Below, in pieces: positions 57,693 through 64,000 of a stretch of 64,000 nt of DNA. Where the stretch lies: NCBI GenBank assembly GCA_036924285.1, contig JAYKYS010000018.1, positions 682,001-746,000 of the forward strand. The letters are read 5' to 3'. Position 1 is the first letter of the stretch; the number at the start of each line of letters is the position of its first letter. This stretch comes from Asterella californica (lineage: Eukaryota > Streptophyta > Marchantiopsida > Marchantiales > Aytoniaceae). The notes beneath the pieces were generated by a model. It saw only the letters and a list, made by a program, of their open reading frames with translations, made no database searches and was not told the origin of the DNA. The position numbers and the translations under genes were made by a program.

Positions 57693-60012
57693 ATGGAGAG
57701 CATGAAGGAAGGACCTTCATTGTTTCAATATACTCACGAGGAGGATGAACGATATCATCTGAAGTGGTGTTGGGTCGAAAAGGAAGAAATGGAGAATTGT
57801 TTACAAGGAGTAGAGGAAGAAGCTGTGGATCGACTTGGGTTACTTATTGCTCTCTCTTTCGAGTTCCCTCGTCCTGATGTGAGTTTTCATATCTTTCAAC
57901 AGAGTTTTACAATGATTCTTGTGTGTTAAAAGATTCAAACATTGCTTTGATAAGCATACTTATCCTTATTATTATTTATTTTGCAGATTCCTTTTTGTAT
58001 AGAATTCATCCAGTCATATGAAGAAGAAAGTCGTCGAGCTATTGTTCAAAGACGTCATATTGTATTGGATGAGTCTTTTATCCGAGAGTCTTTAGTTTTG
58101 CCAATGGGAACATCAGTACCTCGTCCTCATCATATGAAGAGATCCTTGATAGAGGATTGGTTTCCCACAAAAGACGAGAAGGGAAAACGATATTTATTGT
58201 GGATGTGTGAGTTTCCAGAGTGGAGACCGGTGTTCCAACTTATCAATTGTGTTCTTTTGGCTCGTAGAAGACCAAAAGAAGTTCTGGGACATTTAGCTCT
58301 ATACGTGAAAAGTAAAGTAGCGGAGAGTGAGGAGGATTACGATTGGACTGAATTCATTTTGGATTCTTTGGATGCTGAAATCTCTTCTATGAAAAAGCAC
58401 ATGAACAAAGAGAAATTGGTAGGACATCCAGAAACATGGGTGGGTATGATCTTGACTCATCTCATGATCCACATCGATATACTTCCTGAAGGAGGAAGAG
58501 TAGAATCTTCTCAGAGAATTCAACAATCATCAAGTAAGTTTTTATTTTCAGTTCTAAAATATTTTATGACTTTTAAAACTTAGATTTTCCATCATGGATA
58601 AACATTTTATTTAATAACGTTATGTTCAAGTCCTAATTCATGACACTCTCATGTCAAATGGATCTTGCAGATACTCCTCCTGCTGAGCAAGATCCTCAGG
58701 CCTCTCTTCATGTTCCTCTTGATCAAGATCCTGAAGCATCACTTCAAGATCCTCAATCTTCGTATCATGCTCCTCCTTCATCAGGTAACATATTTGTAGT
58801 TGACTGAGCTGTAGTTGAAGTTTGCATTTATTTTGATCCTTTTGTACTAGGCTTTTTTTACTTGTTGGATTTAAATATATTTAATGAGAATTACACTTAG
58901 TTTAGTTTTATGAATTCATATTATTAATTTATATTTGTTTTGCACTGTATATTTGTAGATGATGAGACTATTCTCATATCGAGAATGAATCAACTCCATG
59001 AAGCCATAAAAAAGAAGGAAGAAGAGCTTAAGTCCAAAAGTGTTGATCTTGAGCATTTGAACTATCAACTCATGATCACTAAAGAGGAATTGACAACGAT
59101 ACGAGCTGCAGAAGAGTTCTATCCTCATCTAGTGACCCCTACGGCAAATCGACGTAAGACCTTAATCCTTGATTTGAATGGTCTTTTAGTCCATGTGAGA
59201 AGGAACGAGCATGAGTTGATGACAGCTCGTGAGAGAGGATATGTAGTGGAAACTACATCGAGGCAGTCTATATGATACGTGACGAGACGTGGAGTCAAGT
59301 AGTTCATGGAGATATGTCTAGATAAATTTCATGTCATCATATGGACTTCTCGTACTCTGGTCAACACGGGCACCTTACTACGTGCTATGGAGGATGCTGA
59401 TTATTTGCCTCTTGGAGTTGCAAGAGCGAAGGTATGCTACTTCTTATCTTGATGTTCTTTTCAGTTTTACTTTTCATCATCTTGTTTATATTATATGTTA
59501 TATTCTTGAGCTATGATATTTTTTTTATGTGTTCTAATACATATGAATGGCATTTGTAGGTATGTCACGTTTTTGCTCAAGATATGTGTTTGAAATATAA
59601 GACAGTGAGAGAAGCAGCCTTCGGGAACCACTTATACTTGAAGGATTTTACTGTTCTTCATGATCGTAACTTGAGCACAAGAGACGTTCTGTTGGTGGAT
59701 GATAGTCCTGTCAAAAATTGTACCAATCATCCATTTAATGCTATCCATCCTCCTCCTTTTTCTCCTTTCACTATGGATAGTGATAGAGAGTTATATTTAG
59801 AAGCCACCTTGTTGCCTTGGCTTCTTCGTTGGGGAGTTTCTCCCGAGGAGACTCCAGCTTACGTGGAGACTAGATTTTCTCAAGTTTTTGCTCAGGATCC
59901 ATTTCTTGCACTCAAGAATTACTGGACCAATATTACCCAAGAGGAAGTCAATATCGTATGGAGATCAGTGTCACATAGAGTTTCTATGGATTTGTATCCT
60001 AAACTCAAGTGA
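57693..60012 (+). pseudogene. HAD/FCP1-like phosphatase family gene, five exons, two premature stops
   Basis: Exons 57693-57878, 57987-58533, 58671-58784, 58959-59431 and 59560-60012 join with consistent phases (GT..AG at all four introns) into 591 codons. Exon 4 carries KTLILDLNGLLVHV, the first HAD motif in its DLNG form, then HVIIWTSRT (motif II). Exon 5 carries DVLLVDDSPVKN (motif III/IV of the FCP1/NIF type). The N-terminal 250 residues are charged and unrecognised, and a coiled-coil-like segment precedes the HAD domain. TGA at 59273-59275 and TAG at 59300-59302 break exon 4, the latter in place of Gln in RRGVKQF-like text. Loss looks recent since splice sites and frame are otherwise intact. 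In the DLNG form the second Asp of the catalytic DxD is replaced, so activity of the parent is uncertain. Confidence 0.78.
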
Positions 60013-60204
60013 GAAAGATATGTTCTTTGAGTATCCATTATATAAAGAAAGATTTTGAAAAATGACTTCATTACATTTTTGTTTTGGAATGAATGAAAAG
60101 ATTTTGAAAATGGACTTTATATGTTCCTTGTATAAAAAATGAAATTGTAAAGACTGTGTAAGACTTTAAACTTTACAACTTCCTTGTCTTGGAGAAAAAC
60201 ATCG

Positions 60205-61030
60205 GCGGCGAAACATCCCTAGTTCGTTTCACGACAGCGCGAAACATGGCTGTTTCGCAGAGAGAGGGCGAAGATACCCTTTGCGAGTTCTCGCGGGGGA
60301 GGGCGAAACACTCATGTTTTGTCCCCCTCCGCGAAACATACATGTCTCGCGTTGCACGGAGGCGATACATGAATGTATCGTCTCCCTCGATTGTTCGCAA
60401 AGGGGTACCCCTTTGGGAAGTTTCACAGGAGATGATACATCCATGTATCGCTACCCGCAGCGCGAAACATCCATGTTTCGTGCTGCACGGAGGCGATACA
60501 TGGATGTATCGCCTTCCTCGATTGTTCGCAAAGGGGTACCCCTTTGGGAAGTTTCGCGGGAGGCGATACATCCATGTATCGCTCCCGGTAGAGCAAAACA
60601 TCCTAGTTTCGCGTCATCAGGGCAAAACATGCGTGTTTCGTCTCTGGCGAGACACTCTGGGAAGGCGAAACATTCATGTTTCGCCGCGGGAGGGCGGAAC
60701 ATTATTTGTCTCGCCTCTGACGAGAACTCGCCAAGGGATCTGGGAAGGCGAAACATCCATGTTTCGCCTTTCGAAATCGCGAAACATTAGTGTTTCATCG
60801 CGGAAGGGCGGAACATGTGTGTCTCGCCTCTGGCGAGAACTCGCCAAGGGATCTGGGAGGGCGAAACATCACTGTTTCACCTTCCGATATCACGGAATAT
60901 TTGTGTTTCGTCGCGGGAGGGCGAAACATGAGTGTCTCGCCTCTGACGAGAACTCGCCAAGGGATCTGGGAAGGTGAAACACTCTAGTTTCGCGCTGGGT
61001 GGAGGCGCGGTACACGGTGTTTCGCCTCTC
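60205..61030. repeat. Palindrome array 2
   Basis: About 20 palindromes of the forms GCGAAACAT-NN-ATGTTTCGC and GCGATACAT-NN-ATGTATCGC are present. Two tandem arrangements exist: a 131-bp unit (60399 and 60530 start its AAAGGGGTACCCCTTT palindrome) and a unit of about 115 bp with GACGAGAACTCGCCAAGGG (near 60720, 60833, 60950). In nearly every copy the A/T choice in one arm is matched in the other. Array 1 and array 2 bracket the HAD-like gene. Confidence 0.85.
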
Positions 61031-61196
61031 GCGGGAGTAAATTTGGCAACTCAACGTCGATGGAGGACAAATTGTCTCACGAGGAACAAGAACCTTGCGA
61101 GACACAAGTTGTATTGCACATAGACAGTTTTAGATTCAAGCATTGCATAATGAAAGTAAGATAGAACAAGCTAACCATTTATAACCGGTACCATTC

Positions 61197-61340
61197 CTAA
61201 AACTCTTTAAGTTTTTGTAATGCTTATACTATCTCTGAAAGCTCTCCTTTCTGTTCTCGGTACCATTCCTAAAACTCTTTAAGTTTTTGTAATGCTTCTA
61301 CTATCTTTGAAAGCTCTCCCTTCTGTTCTCGTTGGAGCTC
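61197..61340. repeat. 72-bp tandem duplication at the 3' end of the RPA-like gene
   Basis: The unit 61269-61340 (last 20 codons, stop and flanking codons of the minus-strand gene) is repeated at 61197-61268 with a few changes. The second copy lies beyond the stop codon in the same frame and has its own stop. Confidence 0.85.
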
Positions 61341-62078
61341 AACAACCGCTTGCAAATCTCGAGCCGATACTATACCGAGCAAGCTCGATTCAATGTCTTC
61401 TGATCTTTCGACTAATGTCTGTACTCGATGGTGTAACCGCTCCATCTCTAGAACTTCAGCGTTATCCCCAAACTTGACCTTCTCACTTCCTTCCGAAGGA
61501 CAAAATGTTACATTGTCCATTGCAGAAGCAAGATCTTCTATTGTATCCTCGAACTCGTCCGATTCTGCTATTTCATGTTCCACGTCGAACAGCGTATATC
61601 GATTTTGCTTTGTGTTCAATCCTATTTTGAAGCGCCACTTCTTCGAACAAACAAGCCTGAAAAGTCTATCTTGCTCTTCGGATGATAACTTCTCAAAAGA
61701 CTCTGCCGTCATCCCTAATAGCTTCTCTCCTATACTCCAAACAACCACTATTGGTAATGCTGCTTCCTGTCGATCACAAACGCTATAATCAATCAGTCCT
61801 AAATGAAATCGATACTGCCTCTTATTTCCCCTTTGACCACAAGCATGCCAAGTCTTTCTGCTGTCGGGCTGCACTTGACTGAAATATAACATCTTCTTAG
61901 CGGAGCTTGATGAGGTCTGCGCAGAGTCTATCACTTGCTTCAAGCACCCCGGGAAATTGCAAGCCAAGTACGATATAAAATTCCATTTCTGATTTTTGAT
62001 TATCCTTTGAATAGAAGCAACCACCCACATGCAAGGTATGTTACTGATACACTCTTCAAATTCAGCCAAGGAACACAT
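61269..62078 (-). CDS. RPA1-C-like single-domain protein
   Basis: An intact frame of 269 residues from ATG 62078 to TAG 61269. Residues 1-150 follow the C-terminal DNA-binding domain of RPA70: CMWVVASIQRIIKNQKWNFI, then ACNFPGC...WHACG as a zinc-ribbon-like Cys set, YRFHLGLIDYS, VVVWSIGEKLLGMTAESFEKL. Residues 180-269 are Glu/Lys-rich and probably coiled coil. The family binds single-stranded DNA. There is no trace of the other RPA70 domains. It lies 362 bp downstream of, and on the same strand as, the Mutator-like transposase relic. A further upstream exon is possible (splice-acceptor-like TTCTACTTCAG precedes the ATG). Family identity is moderately sure. Confidence 0.68.
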   Translation of the reverse strand: MCSLAEFEECISNIPCMWVVASIQRIIKNQKWNFISYLACNFPGCLKQVIDSAQTSSSSAKKMLYFSQVQPDSRKTWHACGQRGNKRQYRFHLGLIDYSVCDRQEAALPIVVVWSIGEKLLGMTAESFEKLSSEEQDRLFRLVCSKKWRFKIGLNTKQNRYTLFDVEHEIAESDEFEDTIEDLASAMDNVTFCPSEGSEKVKFGDNAEVLEMERLHHRVQTLVERSEDIESSLLGIVSARDLQAVVELQREQKGELSKIVEALQKLKEF

Positions 62079-62440
62079 TGAAACACTGAAGTAGAAAACA
62101 CAACTTTCTCTATGAAGTTGAAGGATAGTATGCGAATAGAGTTCAGTTTTCAGTCGCTCAACACCGAGTCAATATCGTATGGATGTCTATACAGTTCCCG
62201 TCCTCACTGACTCGCTCTCTTTCCAGCCTCACACCAAAACAACCATATAACGCTACTACTAAAGAGCCGTTGGAAAGCTTCATTGGATACTACGGTAACC
62301 CATATTCGAGGAAGTACAACCCGTAACCATAAAGCCCATGTTCGAGATCGGTCTGTTCTGCTCAGTCCTCACTCACTTCTGCATTGATACACGGACACAA
62401 AAAATAAGAACATGAACGAATGTTTCAAGAAATTGAAACA
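62079..62440. other. Gap between the RPA-like gene and the transposase relic
   Basis: No gene is seen in these 362 bp. No terminal inverted repeat of a MULE is evident here. Confidence 0.4.
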
Positions 62441-64000
62441 TTACAGCAAAGAAATCACTCTCGGAAAGGAGCTATGGAACGAACCTGCTCGTACATCACT
62501 ATTGTTGTCTGTGAAACCGAGTTCTTCATCCGAGGCCGTGAAAATTACATCTTCCTCTCGATGCAATGTTGGCATGTTAGATTGATTCGATAGGTGCTCA
62601 GAGTTATTGATATCTGCTATATCATTTCTTTGACATGTTCTAACATTGTGTCCAACCTGCTTGCACCTACTACATCTTCCAACTTGACTTTGCCTGCTGC
62701 CACTAGTCGTAGTAGATGCTCGTCTCGTTCTACGAATAGGAAATTCTGACGGAAAATGAGACATTTGTTCATCTGCTACATCGAACTCCATTTCCACAGC
62801 ATTAACACTATCACTACCAGTAACAGGAGGAACTCTTGTGACACTCTCTTCAACGAGATCAGTTGCATTTCCTGGAACTCTAACTTGTGAGGATTGAGTA
62901 TTGTTATCCATTCGTACCACTCGGTGCCTTCCTCGTCGAATTGCAATAAGAGGTGGACCACAAGTCCAAACATTTCCTGGTACTCAACGCAAGTGCACGT
63001 TCCTCGCTCATTCGAGTTATGTTTCACTACATTAGTTGATCCGGAACTGTGACAGCGAACTGTGGTCTCTCTAATGTTGGAAACTTGACAAATGAATCCT
63101 TCTGCAGCTTGCTCATCCTCTGTCTGTCTGCTCCTTGCAAACTTGGTGAGTAGATTTGTCTCCTGCTCCAATTATTGACGTCTCGTGGTAAATTGTTGCA
63201 TGATGTAATACCAAATTTCAAGTAAAATTCTCAAAGGAGCATTAAAACGGATGGTCCTCAGAGCGTTGTTCATACTCTCAGCTACATTCGAAGTTACCTT
63301 CCCATATCGTGGCTTCGGAAATGCACATCGACTATATCTTTCTGGCATGATATCTCGTAAATAACTAGCCAACTGCTTGCCTCGATCTCCGGAATCATCG
63401 AGTTTTCTTAAAACCTCGTTATACCTGTCACATCAAACTGCATTAAAACATACCAAACAAACTATTTCTATAACTGACATAAGAAGCTACACCAACTAAC
63501 CAAATGCTCACAACTGACATAAGAAGCTACGCCAACTAACCAAATGCTCACAGGTGAGATGAGATTCTTACGCTTCTCGATTTCTCGTGTATAAACAAGC
63601 CAAAAAAGATTTTTCGGCCTCCTTGCCAAATCTCGCCCTCACGTTCATTCTAATGTGTTGGGCGCAATGACCATGAGTCACATTCAGAAATATCTCAGCA
63701 ACAGCTTTCTCCAATCCTTTTTGTCGATCGCTGATGATGACAGTTTGAGGACTCTCAATTCCATTTATTGATTCTTTCAATAAATCACAGAACCAAGTCC
63801 AGTTGGATGTGTCCTCTCTCGGAGCTACAGCATAAGCTAAAATGATAGCCTGGTTTGCACCATCGAGTGTGGAAGCCAAGAAAATTTGACAAGGAAACTT
63901 ACGAGACTTTGAATGACAAGCGTCAAGACAAATCACTTTCTGACATGACCTAAAAGCATTACGAGTAGCACTGGGACAGACAAAAAAACGACTAAAAATT
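62441..64000 (-). pseudogene. Mutator-like (MULE) transposase, partial at right edge
   Basis: Reading minus, the frame enters at the edge with SCQKVICLDACHSKSRKFPC (first catalytic Asp of the MULE DDE domain). It continues with VIISDRQKGLEKAVAEIF (second Asp), then an intron 63571-63425, then YGKVTSNVAESMNNALRTIR (candidate catalytic Glu). TAA at 63174-63172 follows RRQ and the same frame continues. A SWIM-like finger starts GTCTCVEYQ near 63000, after which the text is split between two frames near 62975. The C-terminal part 62920-62441 contains a knuckle CSRCKQVGHNVRTC (C-x2-C-x4-H-x4-C). Domain order matches plant MULE proteins. The N-terminus lies outside the window. The stop and shift make it a pseudogene. 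Confidence 0.82.
63425..63571 (-). other. Intron of the MULE transposase with a 40-bp tandem duplication
   Basis: The donor GTAAGA at 63571 and acceptor CAG ending at 63425 join NREA to YNEVLRKLDD in frame. Inside, 63472-63511 and 63512-63551 are direct repeats with one difference. Confidence 0.7.

Noticed and set aside
59229..59302. An extra intron that would remove the two stops in the HAD-like gene
   Set aside because: GTGAGA..TAG borders exist but splicing them shifts the frame, so the downstream HAD text would be lost.
60189..60977. 262-codon plus-strand frame and overlapping minus-strand frames in palindrome array 2
   Set aside because: They exist because the repeat lacks stop codons. 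The peptide is just the repeat translated (AKH, RYIHVSP and similar), and several frames overlap on both strands.
56905..61030. Palindrome arrays considered as CRISPR
   Set aside because: Units are imperfect palindromes without equal-length unique spacers, there are no cas genes, and the DNA is eukaryotic.

Overview
This 64 kb window is nuclear DNA of a eukaryote, most likely a plant in the broad sense (land plant or streptophyte alga; I cannot place it more closely). The reasons are nested Ty3/gypsy LTR retrotransposons, an L1-type LINE with plant-style ORF1 (DUF4283-like segment plus CCHC knuckle), a Mutator-like transposase with a CCHC tail, and a spliced HAD/FCP1-type gene with the DLNG variant of the first motif. 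There is no bacterial operon structure and no array of intact cellular genes. Nearly everything recognisable is mobile DNA or its remains.

Left part (1-22 kb). Element A is a Ty3/gypsy element on the minus strand. It has an open gag-protease frame and an open reverse transcriptase-RNase H frame that runs off the left edge, and its 5' LTR is at 4661-5944. A sits inside the 5' LTR of element B (plus strand, 5945-14081), a related element with several coding lesions and an in-frame loss of most of RNase H. B and a solo LTR of the A family (14221-15558) both interrupt an older minus-strand coiled-coil gene (14082-16354). In A and in B the gag and pol frames are joined by the same signal: a G GGT TTT slippery heptamer, a 6-7 nt spacer and a strong stem-loop whose sequence differs between the two. 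This is a convincing -1 programmed frameshift signal. An integrase relic (17352-17675) and a truncated relative of B (element C, 19105-22110) follow.

Middle part (22-46 kb). An LTR-like stretch carries a near-perfect heat-shock element and a roughly 190-bp repeat centred on a short palindrome. Next is a long degenerate region, then element D (28921-39361). D is a full-length but heavily mutated relative of A with 2.3-kb LTRs. The region 39.4-46.3 kb has no gene I can support.

Right part (46-64 kb). A decayed LINE (about 46.3-52.0 kb) has an internal deletion of its RT core and a 1.1-kb insertion in ORF1. Beyond it lies a compact cluster: an RPA1-C-like OB-fold pseudogene (55274-56044), an array of short palindromes (about 56.9-57.5 kb), a five-exon HAD/FCP1-like pseudogene (57693-60012), a second palindrome array (60.2-61.0 kb), an intact RPA1-C-like ORF (61269-62078, minus) and a Mutator-like transposase relic (62441 to the right edge, minus). 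The palindrome arrays flanking one gene, and an RPA-like protein beside a MULE transposase, are the least explained features.

All calls rest on reading the sequence and the six-frame translations. No database search was possible, so family names are from motif recognition.
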